From Hespellia stercorisuis DSM 15480 (GTDB lineage Bacteria > Bacillota > Clostridia > Lachnospirales > Lachnospiraceae), in NCBI RefSeq assembly GCF_900142165.1, contig NZ_FQZY01000008.1:1-64000 (forward strand): a stretch of 64,000 nucleotides of DNA, written 5' to 3'. Positions 1 to 7,255 of this stretch are shown in pieces. Under the pieces are notes generated by a model that saw only the letters and a program-made list of their open reading frames with translations, made no database searches and was not told the origin of the DNA. The translations under genes and the position numbers were made by a program. Every line of letters begins with the position of its first letter. Within the stretch, counting starts at the first letter, position 1.

Positions 1-1
1 C

Positions 2-280
2 AAGGTACTAAATCTAATTGACAGACTTGTGAATTACAAGGCATCAGTCTGCTTATTTATAAAGAATCTCTGTGTTCCGTTTGATAATAACCTTGCGGAA
101 CGTGATTTGCGCATGATTAAGGTTAAAACCAAGGTCTCAGGATGTTTTCGCAGTGAGGAAGGCGCACAGGAATATCTTACAATCATGAGCTATATTGGGA
201 CTGCTCATAAGCATGGAATAAATGCTTTTACAGCAATCAGAGAAGCCCTTTTAGGGAATTCCGATATCATCTTTAACTAA
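2..280 (+). pseudogene. IS66-family transposase, C-terminal fragment (enters from the left edge)
   Basis: The reading frame is open from base 2 and ends in TAA at 278-280, so the 5' part lies outside the window. The visible ~92 residues carry the C-terminal IS66 signature: VPFDNNLAERDLRMIKVK, then KVSGCFRSEEGAQ and an alpha-helical tail. IS66 transposases are DDE enzymes of about 500 residues, and the E of NNLAERDLR is the last catalytic acid. No terminal inverted repeat of IS66 is evident in the following 80 bases. Whether the element is intact to the left cannot be judged; it is listed as a fragment because only its tail is visible. Confidence 0.85.
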
Positions 281-359
281 TGGAGTTCTGAACAGTTACC
301 AGAGTTGTATAGTTAATTCAATGAGAATTGTGGTCAGGAATATGATTGTGAGGGGGAAT

Positions 360-504
360 GTTACTGTTCACACGCAAGCTTGACACTTGCTGTCAAGCTA
401 TGCGCCAATTAAATAAATATAACTATGAGCTGGTCCCATCATCGAAGATGATTTAAAAATGGACCGGCGACGTTACTGGAACAGATTTATCTGTGAACAG
501 TAAC
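360..504. repeat. Hairpin-rich repeat with 13-bp terminal inverted repeats, copy 1
   Basis: The ends GTTACTGTTCACA (360-372) and TGTGAACAGTAAC (492-504) are perfect inverted repeats, bounding a 145-bp non-coding unit. Inside are three hairpins: AGCTTGACA/TGTCAAGCT (378-400), a GGTCC...GGACC stem containing ATCATC-GAA-GATGAT (about 432-466), and GTTACTG...CAGTAAC (472-504). The first ~95 bp recur at 2711-2805 and the last 33 bp recur at 45080-45112 with two differences. No ORF is present. It resembles a MITE or a structured REP-type element; no family name is assigned. Confidence 0.75.
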
Positions 505-528
505 GGGGGAATAGAGAGAGGAGAGAGC

Positions 529-849
529 ATGGAAGAGAAAAATTCATTTGAAAAGATATATGACGTTGTAAAGCAGATTCCAAAGGGCAGCGTCGCTTCA
601 TATGGTCAGGTGGCGCGTCTCGCAGGCAACAGCCGGTGGGCGCGAGTCGTGGGCTATGCGCTCCACGCGAATCCGGACCCGGAGCACATTCCCTGCCACC
701 GCGTCGTGACAAAGGATGGCTGCACCAGCAGGGCGTTTGCATTCGGCGGCGGAGACCGGCAGCGGGAACTGCTGGAGGCCGAGGGCGTGGAGTTTGAGGG
801 GGATCACGTAATAATGCAGGAATATCAATGGGAGACACCGTTTTATTAA
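529..849 (+). CDS. MGMT-like (alkyltransferase-like) DNA-binding protein
   Basis: A 106-residue protein consisting only of the C-terminal winged-helix domain of O6-alkylguanine-DNA alkyltransferases. Visible are KGSVASYGQVA (residues 19-29), the RVVGYAL arginine-finger region (39-45) and the active-site motif IPCHRVV with Cys56. In true ATL proteins the Cys is replaced, often by Trp; here it is kept, so single-turnover alkyl transfer remains possible, although the N-terminal Ada/Ogt domain is absent. The ATG at 529 follows a strong Shine-Dalgarno (GAGAGGAGAG). The gene lies 21 bp upstream of the next start and is probably co-transcribed with the ABC-class ATPase. Role in sensing or repairing alkylated bases is inferred from the family. 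Confidence 0.88.
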   Translation: MEEKNSFEKIYDVVKQIPKGSVASYGQVARLAGNSRWARVVGYALHANPDPEHIPCHRVVTKDGCTSRAFAFGGGDRQRELLEAEGVEFEGDHVIMQEYQWETPFY

Positions 850-869
850 AGGAGCGAAGGAGAGACCTC

Positions 870-2708
870 ATGAAAACATTAGAAAAGTTATTACAGCAGG
901 TGGACGGAAAAAGTTATCCGGCGTATAAGGATCTGCGGGGCAGATATGATTTTAAGGACTATCAGTTAAATATTGAGCATGTGCAGGGGGACCCGTTCGC
1001 GGCTCCGTCAAAGCTGAGTGTGGATGTGCCGGGAGGGCAGGCAGATTTTCCAGCGTGGACGTATGAGACAAAGGAGAAGCGGGTCGCGCTGCAGGATTTT
1101 CTGCTGCGTGGATTTTACCAGCAGACGGGACGGTATACGCACAAGGCGAAGGGATCCGGGAAGAGTGGGGTCATGTCGGTGAGCCGCTGCGGGCAGGAGG
1201 TCCTGGAGCGGACCGGCTGTGAGGTGCAGGTGACGGACGGCAGCGTGAAGGTGCGTCTGGAAGTGGGGTTCCCGGCAAATGGACGGCGGATCCAGGCGGG
1301 AGAGCTGCGGCGGATCTTGTTTGAATTTCTTCCGGTCTGTGTGAAAAATGCGCTGTATTATGCGAAGGTGGATCAGAAAAAGCTGGAGCAGACGATCTGG
1401 CTGGCGGAGGATCAAAAAGCTCTTCGCGGGGAATTAAAGGCACGGAAACTGGCGGCGTTCATCGCCAACGGGGCAGTGCTGCCGCGGGAGAGCGGAGTGT
1501 CGGATCTTCCGATGAAGCAGTCCGTGGTATTCCGGTCCCCGAAGGAGCTGGAGGTGACGCTGGATCTGCCTCACACAAAGGGGCTGACCGGGATGGGAAT
1601 CCCCGAGGGAGTGACCCTGATCGTCGGCGGCGGTTATCATGGGAAGTCTACGGTGCTGCAGGCACTCGAGCGCGGGGTATACCCACACATCTGCGGGGAC
1701 GGCAGAGAGTATGTGGTCACGGATGAGAGTGCAGTGAAGCTGCGGGCCGAGGATGGCCGGAACATTTGCAGCGTGGACATCAGCGGGTTTATCAGCAACC
1801 TTCCGAATAAAAAGGATACGCACAAGTTTTCTACCCTGGATGCCAGCGGAAGTACATCTCAGGCGGCGAATGTGGCGGAGGCTGTCAGTGCCGGGGCACG
1901 GGTACTGCTCATCGATGAGGACACCAGTGCGACCAACTTTATGGTGCGGGACGAGCTGATGCAGCGGGTGGTTCACCGGGATAAGGAACCGATCATTCCT
2001 TACGTGGAGCGGGTGCGGGAATTGTATGAGGAACACGGCATTTCCACAATTCTTGTTGCGGGAAGTTCGGGAGCGTATTTTCAGGTAGCGGATACCATTG
2101 TCCAGATGGATGCCTATGTGCCATACGTAATTACCGAAGCGGCGAAACGGGAGGCAGAGAACTTCCCGAAGCTGAAGTGCGATGCGAAACCGCTTGAGAA
2201 GGTGAAGCAGAACCGGGTTCCGCTTGTGAAGAACCAGGGAAATGACAGCCGGGCGGCCGGAAGAGACGACAATTACAGGTATGGCGGATACGGCGGCAGA
2301 GGCGGCCGCGGAGCGTATGGCGGACAAGACGGCCATGTTGGTCGTGGAGAACGTAATGGGCGCGGAGAACATGGCGGCCGCGGTGACCAGAACCGCACGA
2401 AGATCAAAGGGCTTGGCAGGGATGGTTTTCTGCTGAACAAAGAGCAGATCGAGCTGCGCTATGTGGAGCAGATCGTGGATGGAGAGCAGACACAGATGCT
2501 CGCGCAGATCTTAAATTATATGCTGGAGCATGTGTTTGACGGGACGAAGAATCTGGACCTGTGTGTGAGCCAGGTAGAACGGCTGCTGCGGGAGAAGGGC
2601 ATGGCGGCTGTGGTCGGAGACCGCTGCATTCCCGGAAATCTGGCGATGCCGAGGCGGGAGGAGATTTATGCCTGCGTGAACCGCTACCGGGGACTTAAGG
2701 TGCGGTAG
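870..2708 (+). CDS. ABC-class predicted ATPase (COG3044-type) with an RGG-rich insert
   Basis: About 612 residues from the ATG at 870, chosen because GGAGCGAAGGAGAG lies just upstream; an in-frame ATG at 828 would overlap the MGMT-like gene. The protein matches the 'predicted ATPase of the ABC class' family of unknown function: an N-terminal domain of ~245 residues, a P-loop GGGYHGKST near residues 252-260, a signature-like DASGSTSQAANVAEAV, and an acidic Walker B LLIDEDTSATN. Residues ~471-510 are a Gly/Arg-rich stretch with GGYGGRGGRGAYGG and repeated RG pairs, like RNA-binding RGG boxes, before a C-terminal ~100-residue domain. RNA binding by this insert is an inference. Direct repeats flank this gene and the MGMT-like gene. 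Confidence 0.85.
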   Translation: MKTLEKLLQQVDGKSYPAYKDLRGRYDFKDYQLNIEHVQGDPFAAPSKLSVDVPGGQADFPAWTYETKEKRVALQDFLLRGFYQQTGRYTHKAKGSGKSGVMSVSRCGQEVLERTGCEVQVTDGSVKVRLEVGFPANGRRIQAGELRRILFEFLPVCVKNALYYAKVDQKKLEQTIWLAEDQKALRGELKARKLAAFIANGAVLPRESGVSDLPMKQSVVFRSPKELEVTLDLPHTKGLTGMGIPEGVTLIVGGGYHGKSTVLQALERGVYPHICGDGREYVVTDESAVKLRAEDGRNICSVDISGFISNLPNKKDTHKFSTLDASGSTSQAANVAEAVSAGARVLLIDEDTSATNFMVRDELMQRVVHRDKEPIIPYVERVRELYEEHGISTILVAGSSGAYFQVADTIVQMDAYVPYVITEAAKREAENFPKLKCDAKPLEKVKQNRVPLVKNQGNDSRAAGRDDNYRYGGYGGRGGRGAYGGQDGHVGRGERNGRGEHGGRGDQNRTKIKGLGRDGFLLNKEQIELRYVEQIVDGEQTQMLAQILNYMLEHVFDGTKNLDLCVSQVERLLREKGMAAVVGDRCIPGNLAMPRREEIYACVNRYRGLKVR

Positions 2709-2710
2709 GG

Positions 2711-2805
2711 GTACTGTTTACACGCAAGCTTGACATCTGCTGCCAAGCTATGCGCCAATCAAGCAAATATAACCATGAGCCGGTCCCATCATCGAAGATG
2801 ATTTA
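2711..2805. repeat. Hairpin-rich repeat, copy 2 (5' part)
   Basis: Begins 2-3 bases after the stop of the ABC-class ATPase and matches 361-455 in the same orientation, including the AGCTTG...CAAGCT hairpin and the GGTCCCATCATCGAAGATGAT stem. It lacks the final GTTACTG...CAGTAAC hairpin of copy 1; the similarity ends near 2805. Position and orientation make it a direct repeat bracketing the two-gene unit 529-2708. Confidence 0.75.
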
Positions 2806-3120
2806 CTTGTAATTGACCGATTGGAACGGTCGACCGACAGATGCTTTTATTATTTCAAAAAATCAGAACATAAAGTTAAAAATGGTGGATGCCCCGTAAA
2901 AAAATTCAAAACAATAACCTAAATTGAGAAAAGCTGCCTTTTTGAGCGGCTTTTCCTGCTCTATTATAAATATGAAGTGAGAGGTTTCGGGTAAAAGAAA
3001 AACAGAAGGGACTGTAAAAAAGTCTCCTAATCCATTGATTAATAAATCGTAATAGACAATCAGAGATGTATGAAGTATGATTACAGTGAACTATACAAAA
3101 ACTCAATAGAAATTGTATAG
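2806..3120. other. Non-coding stretch with small hairpins
   Basis: No credible gene is seen. It contains a GACCG...CGGTC hairpin near 2814-2836 and a GAAAAGC...GCTTTTC stem near 2928-2957 that lacks a following T-run on either strand. Base composition is more A+T-rich than the neighbouring genes, in keeping with decayed DNA. Confidence 0.5.
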
Positions 3121-3285
3121 TTTAGGATACAATGGAAAGCATTTGAACCTGCAAAAGAGGCAGAACTAAACTTTCAAGAGACATTAGACCGAATACATAT
3201 TTTTATGGAACCAGTGATAATATCAATCATTGATGGACAAACTTTTGATAAGAAATGGACCTGTAAAGAAAAGGAATGGAAGTGA
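3121..3285 (+). pseudogene. Fragment of an unidentified protein (C-terminal remnant)
   Basis: The frame is open from just after a TAG at 3118-3120 to a TGA at 3283-3285, giving ~54 residues with a protein-like composition (WKAFEPAKEAELNF, then FMEPVIISIIDGQTFDKKW). There is no start codon with a ribosome-binding site, so it looks like the tail of a truncated gene rather than a small gene. The family is not recognised. It lies 4 bp before the start of the broken metallophosphoesterase. Confidence 0.4.
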
Positions 3286-3289
3286 TTAA

Positions 3290-3579
3290 TTGAGATATTA
3301 CATTGCAGATCTTCATTTTTTCCACTTAGCCATGAATACGAAAATGGATCATCGTGGGTTCGGGACAGTGGAGCAGATGAATGAGTATATGATAGAAAAA
3401 TGGAATAAAAAGGTCAGGAAGAATGATGAGGTAGTCATTCTTGGTGATCTGTCCTGGGGAAATGCCGAGGAGAGGAACAGCACATACCGTGCAATATGAT
3501 TAACTGTTTTTGTATGTATTCCGATTATGAGCCACTGACGTTGGATGAGTGGATTGAATGTAATAATAGAAGAAAATAA
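3290..3579 (+). pseudogene. Metallophosphoesterase, internally deleted
   Basis: The N-terminal 69 residues, starting at a TTG with GGAATGGAAG upstream, read MRYYIADLHFFHLAMNTKMD and later KNDEVVILGDLSWG. This is the start of a calcineurin-like phosphoesterase: the D-x-H and GD motifs supply the first metal ligands. The frame stops at 3497-3499. In another frame (3502-3579) a short stretch ending in EPLTLDEWIE looks like the C-terminus of the same family. The middle, with the remaining metal ligands (GNHD/H and GHxH), is missing, so the gene is broken by an internal deletion. Confidence 0.7.
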
Positions 3580-3658
3580 TCGTGAATATGCAGCGACATA
3601 TAATAGAGCTGCGTTATTTTCTGCAAAATAGTAAAAAAGAAAAAAATGTAATTTTAGC

Positions 3659-3686
3659 TTGAAAAAAAATTTGAGAATAGTATAAT
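3659..3686 (+). promoter_or_regulatory. Sigma-70 type promoter of the tRNA pair
   Basis: TTGAAA at 3659-3664 and a consensus TATAAT at 3681-3686 are separated by 16 bp, ten bases upstream of the mature tRNA-Val 5' end. Confidence 0.75.
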
Positions 3687-3695
3687 AGTCGTTAT

Positions 3696-3769
3696 GGAGA
3701 TATAGCTCAGCTGGGATGAGCGTTCGCCTCACACGCGAGAGGTCGCGGGTTCGAGCCCCGCTGTCTCCA
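3696..3769 (+). tRNA. tRNA-Val (anticodon CAC)
   Basis: A 74-nt cloverleaf: acceptor GGAGATA pairs with TGTCTCC, the D arm is GCTC...GAGC, the anticodon stem TCGC/GCGA carries the loop CTCACAC (anticodon CAC), and the T arm is GCGGGTTCGAGCCCCGC. The discriminator is A and no CCA is encoded. It reads the GUG codon. Confidence 0.93.
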
Positions 3770-3814
3770 TACTTTTATACTTGCAGTCATGTGCAGGACA
3801 GAACAATTGAATAT

Positions 3815-3887
3815 GGGGCATTAGCTCAGCTGGGAGAGCGCAAGGTTCGCAATCTTGAGGTCAGGGGTTCGATCCCCCTATGTTCCA
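3815..3887 (+). tRNA. tRNA-Ala (anticodon CGC)
   Basis: A 73-nt cloverleaf: acceptor GGGGCAT pairs with ATGTTCC through two G-U pairs, the anticodon stem CAAGG/TCTTG holds the loop TTCGCAA (anticodon CGC), and the T arm is AGGGGTTCGATCCCCCT. No CCA is encoded. It reads GCG and shares a transcript with tRNA-Val 45 nt upstream, ending at the terminator at 3898-3920. Confidence 0.92.
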
Positions 3888-3897
3888 TTGCTTGTAG

Positions 3898-3920
3898 TCC
3901 CTCCGAAGGAGGGATTTTTT
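3898..3920 (+). terminator. Rho-independent terminator of the tRNA pair
   Basis: Perfect 7-bp stem TCCCTCC/GGAGGGA with a GAA loop, followed by six T residues. Confidence 0.92.
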
Positions 3921-3950
3921 GTGCCCGTTCATCCTGCTTATAACTTATTT

Positions 3951-4454
3951 TTATTTGACAGTATGACGAATCTCCTCAATATCCTTCTGACTCAGACCAG
4001 TATATTTTTGGATCTGTTCATCATCCATCCCATCCCGCAGCATTTTTTCTGCTGTCTCACGTTTGCCTTCAATTTTGCCTTCAATTTTTCCTTCTCGTTT
4101 CCCTTCAATCCGTCCAAACCGTTCTGCCGATGCCATGGTGTGTTCATACATTTCCCGTGCTTCGCACTGCAGCTGGATTTTTTCATCTTCTGTTAACTCT
4201 TTCAGGGTCAGAACAGCCTCCTGGATTCCTTCAGATTTTTCACTCAGCATCTGCATCTCCTCCCATGTTTTGGCGATAAAGAGTTTGGCCCAATAATAAA
4301 GTTCAGGCTTCTCTTTCTGCAATTGACCGGTTTCTATCTGTGTTAAGTCTAACACACGGATGGAGAACTTGTCACTATAAACTTGGTGGGTTTTGGTGTT
4401 TGACAGGAGATATTCGGCGTATGGATCCGCAGGTTCTGCAGGCAGGCTTTTTCC
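3951..4454 (-). pseudogene. Rpn-family recombination-promoting nuclease, C-terminal half
   Basis: The frame is open on the minus strand from 4454 down to the TAA at 3951-3953. It contains PYAEYLLSN, YSDKFSIRVLDLTQIE and, towards the end, Gly-Lys-Glu repeats (RIEGKREGKIEGKIEGKRE) followed by a short helical DDEQIQKYTGLS tail. These are typical of the C-terminal half of Rpn/PD-(D/E)XK transposase-like proteins (about 300 residues). The nuclease core is missing. Directly upstream is the TAA stop of the ATP-NAD kinase-like gene in the same frame, so the remnant abuts that gene. It has no start with a ribosome-binding site. Confidence 0.75.
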
Positions 4455-5576
4455 TTACATAATCTTTGTCACATATGTTTCTTCATATCCAACGACCACC
4501 CGGATATATCCGGATAATAATTCATTTATTTCCTCGTTTCCCGTATCCACATAGAGCGGTTTTCCAAATAAAGACAGCATTTTATCTTTTGATGCAGCCA
4601 CTATAATATTTTCTCGTCCAACCATTCTGATCACATCCGCACTGATCTGCTGATTTCCTCTGCCGAAAATGTATCCCTGTCCACCGATCACTGTCACAAT
4701 GATCTTAACATGGTTGTACTTTCCGCTTTTTAGAACGTTCAGTATCTGTTTTTCTGTACAGTCTGAAGCGATCACCTTTTTTCTCCAGACCAGATCAACG
4801 CCAAGAAGCGTGTTCGGCAGTCCCATTTTTTTCATAATGGCTGCTGTGGTAGAGCCGGTGCCTACAATATATAAAGTATCTGGCTCCCAGATATCAGCAA
4901 TATAAGAACTGAGCATATCCACCGACACGGATTCTGAATAACGGCGTCCGCTTTTCAGATGCTGGACCATTTTCGTTTCACGCGGAATTTGAAGATAGCC
5001 GTACAGCTGTGCCTCCACGATCCCCTGCCGGAAAAGTTCTTCGTTGATATCCATCACTTCAGCTTCTATGGTCTCCCTTACTTTTCCTTCCACATATTCC
5101 CGCAGCAGCTTTCCTGCTGTTTTGGGATTCAGTGCGTAGACGCCGGAATGTATCTTGCACCCGGCCGGGATTCCCAGCACTGGAATATCGGTTCCGACTG
5201 CATCCATGATATCTCGGGCGGTTCCGTCTCCCCCGACAAAAACCAGGAGATCCACCCCACTCTCCTTCAATTTCTCCGCTGCGATCCGCGTGTCTGCAGC
5301 AGTCGTATGACCAGATGCAATTTCCCCCAGTTCGCGATATTCCAGACCCGCTTCTTCGCAAATATTCGCGCCCATCTCAGCAGGATAGGTATATAGTTCA
5401 AAAAGATTCTGCGCCTCTGCCAGTTCCCTCATAGCCGTAACTGCTTTTTTTCCACTTTCCGGAACGGCACCTAAAGTCAGTGCTCTCTTAAGCGTCTCCG
5501 CGCCATCCGAGCCCTTCAGTCCAACCTTTCCACCGATTCCTGCAATCGGATTGACAATAAATCCTATCTTTTTCAT
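4455..5576 (-). CDS. ATP-NAD kinase / AcoX-like protein
   Basis: 373 residues from the ATG at 5576, which follows GAAAGGCGGCGG; an in-frame ATG 30 bases upstream is less well placed. The start IGFIVNPIAGIGGKVGLKGSDG and the motif VGGDGTARDI (GGDGT at residues 115-119) place it in the NAD kinase/diacylglycerol kinase superfamily, in the COG3199 group that includes AcoX. The GGDGT loop binds ATP in this superfamily; phosphorylation of NAD by this branch is a family prediction. It is the last gene of the GcvP-like operon, separated by an 86-bp gap holding a hairpin (TTTGCGG/CCGCAAA, 5614-5647), which may lower its expression. AcoX-like genes often sit in acetoin or amino-acid catabolic operons. 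Confidence 0.8.
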   Translation of the reverse strand: MKKIGFIVNPIAGIGGKVGLKGSDGAETLKRALTLGAVPESGKKAVTAMRELAEAQNLFELYTYPAEMGANICEEAGLEYRELGEIASGHTTAADTRIAAEKLKESGVDLLVFVGGDGTARDIMDAVGTDIPVLGIPAGCKIHSGVYALNPKTAGKLLREYVEGKVRETIEAEVMDINEELFRQGIVEAQLYGYLQIPRETKMVQHLKSGRRYSESVSVDMLSSYIADIWEPDTLYIVGTGSTTAAIMKKMGLPNTLLGVDLVWRKKVIASDCTEKQILNVLKSGKYNHVKIIVTVIGGQGYIFGRGNQQISADVIRMVGRENIIVAASKDKMLSLFGKPLYVDTGNEEINELLSGYIRVVVGYEETYVTKIM

Positions 5577-5613
5577 TTTCCGCCGCCTTTCATATAGAAA
5601 ATTCATATAGAAA

Positions 5614-5647
5614 TTTGCGGATTCCCTGTTATTGGAGAACCCGCAAA
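5614..5647 (-). other. Intercistronic hairpin between gcvPB-like and the kinase gene
   Basis: TTTGCGG (5614-5620) and CCGCAAA (5641-5647) form an inverted repeat around a partly paired loop. No run of T follows on the minus strand, so it looks more like an RNA-processing or stability element than a full terminator. Confidence 0.5.
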
Positions 5648-5662
5648 TGAATGCTGCATATT

Positions 5663-7237
5663 TTACACATGAATAGTTCCGGCAGCACGTCTTTTTTGCA
5701 GCTGCCTATATGTGACAGCGATTTTATCCAATGTGTTGTTCTCGTCACAGTACACATCATGAATCGGTGCATGGAACGGTGCTCCCTTTATTAATTCCGG
5801 CTCTTCGTAACACTCTCTTGCTACTTCACGGATCGCACATACCAGTTCGTCCAGGTCATCCTTGCTGTTGCTTTCTGTCGGCTCCAGCGTCATAGGCTCC
5901 GGCACAAGAAACGGATGATGTGACAGCCAGATATGTTCATAGCCAAAATCGATTAATCGTTTACTGACATCCAGAGAGGTAAATCCCGTATCTTCAAAAA
6001 GCGGTCCCCAACTGTAGCGACACTGCTCCAGTCTTCGTTTTCCCTCCGCGAACATAATCTCAATCCCTTTGATCTCAGAAAGTTTTTTCATGAGATACTG
6101 ATTGTTCAGAACAGAACAAACAGCTGCCTCCTTTATGCCCTCTGCTCCCAGCTGCATGATCCACATATAGGCCCTTGCAACAACATGGGTATTCCCCAGA
6201 AATTCACGTATTTTCCCACAACTCTGAGGACAATCAGAATCAAGTGTGTATCGCTCACCGTCGTGCTCGACACGTGGAACCGGCAGATACGGTTTCAAAA
6301 ATTCTCTCACGCCCAGTGCTCCACACCCTGGTCCCATACCGCCATGCGGCGATGAAAATGTCTTATGCAGATTATAATGAATCAGATCAAAACCGGTCTC
6401 TCTCGCACGCGTGATTCCCATGATTCCGTTCACATTTGCCTGATCATAATAGCAGAGTGCCCCGACCTCATGTGCCGCTTCCACATATTCCTGGATGTGT
6501 GGATTAAAGATTCCGGTATCCTCTGGATTTGTCACAAAAATAGCTGCTGTTCTCTCGGACAGAGCCTCTTTGAGCGCCCCCAGTTCAGGGAGCCCATCCT
6601 CCCCCGGCATCAGTGTGATCACTTTAAAGCCAGCTGTCGCAGGTGCTCCGGCATCACAGGGATGAGAAAAAATAGTGGTGATGATCTCGTCACGTTTGTC
6701 ATCCCCCTTCGAATGAAAATATTCACGGACAATGCAGGCTCCCAGATAACATGCAGCCGCCCCGCCGCCGGCATGAAAGTTAAATGCATCCATGCCTGAA
6801 ATCTCGCAGACCATATTTTCGGTCTTTTTGTAAATCTCAAGAAGTCCCTGAAGGGTGTCCGGATCCTGATAAGGATGGATGTCCACGAGTCCCGGATTGT
6901 GTGCTACCATGTGTTCTTGTACCTTGGGACTATATTTCATTGTGCAGGTTCCTTCACAGATGTCCGGTGCCACATCCATCCCCATGATTTCCTGGGTCAG
7001 ACGCAGGTAATGTCTGTTGATTCTTGGCTGGGACAACTCCGGCAGTTCAGGCAGCTTTTTTCGTCTCATTGTCTCAGGGATTCGGTCGATCCCATTCCCC
7101 ACTTCATTCACGATTTCTTCGTCAGGCTGCGGAACAAGGATTCCGCGCTCCCCGGGAACTGAAAGCTCGAAAATCAATTCTTCATCCCATTTGGCCTCAT
7201 GGAACTGTCTTAAATATGTATCATAATCTCTTCGCAT
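5663..7237 (-). CDS. gcvPB: Glycine decarboxylase P-protein-like, B subunit (divergent)
   Basis: 524 residues from the ATG at 7237, eight bases after GGAGG; an ATG six bases earlier sits too close to it. The fold type I PLP-enzyme core is clear: GTCTMKYSPKVQE (residues 97-109), DQANVNGIMG (265-274) and the PLP lysine in NLHKTFSSPHGG (Lys292). The split P-protein B subunit normally decarboxylates glycine and passes aminomethyl to lipoyl-GcvH. Here the region usually written QPAAGAHGE is HAGGGAAACY (155-164) and there are extra residues at the C-terminus, so substrate specificity may differ. The gene starts 18 bp after the A subunit stop. No gcvH, gcvT or lpd gene is in the window. Confidence 0.8.
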   Translation of the reverse strand: MRRDYDTYLRQFHEAKWDEELIFELSVPGERGILVPQPDEEIVNEVGNGIDRIPETMRRKKLPELPELSQPRINRHYLRLTQEIMGMDVAPDICEGTCTMKYSPKVQEHMVAHNPGLVDIHPYQDPDTLQGLLEIYKKTENMVCEISGMDAFNFHAGGGAAACYLGACIVREYFHSKGDDKRDEIITTIFSHPCDAGAPATAGFKVITLMPGEDGLPELGALKEALSERTAAIFVTNPEDTGIFNPHIQEYVEAAHEVGALCYYDQANVNGIMGITRARETGFDLIHYNLHKTFSSPHGGMGPGCGALGVREFLKPYLPVPRVEHDGERYTLDSDCPQSCGKIREFLGNTHVVARAYMWIMQLGAEGIKEAAVCSVLNNQYLMKKLSEIKGIEIMFAEGKRRLEQCRYSWGPLFEDTGFTSLDVSKRLIDFGYEHIWLSHHPFLVPEPMTLEPTESNSKDDLDELVCAIREVARECYEEPELIKGAPFHAPIHDVYCDENNTLDKIAVTYRQLQKRRAAGTIHV

Positions 7238-7255
7238 TATCATTTCCTCCTCTCA

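Noticed and set aside
1434-2372. Minus-strand open frame of 312 codons opposite the ABC-class ATPase
   Set aside because: No ribosome-binding site, no recognisable domain; the plus-strand gene has P-loop and Walker B motifs.
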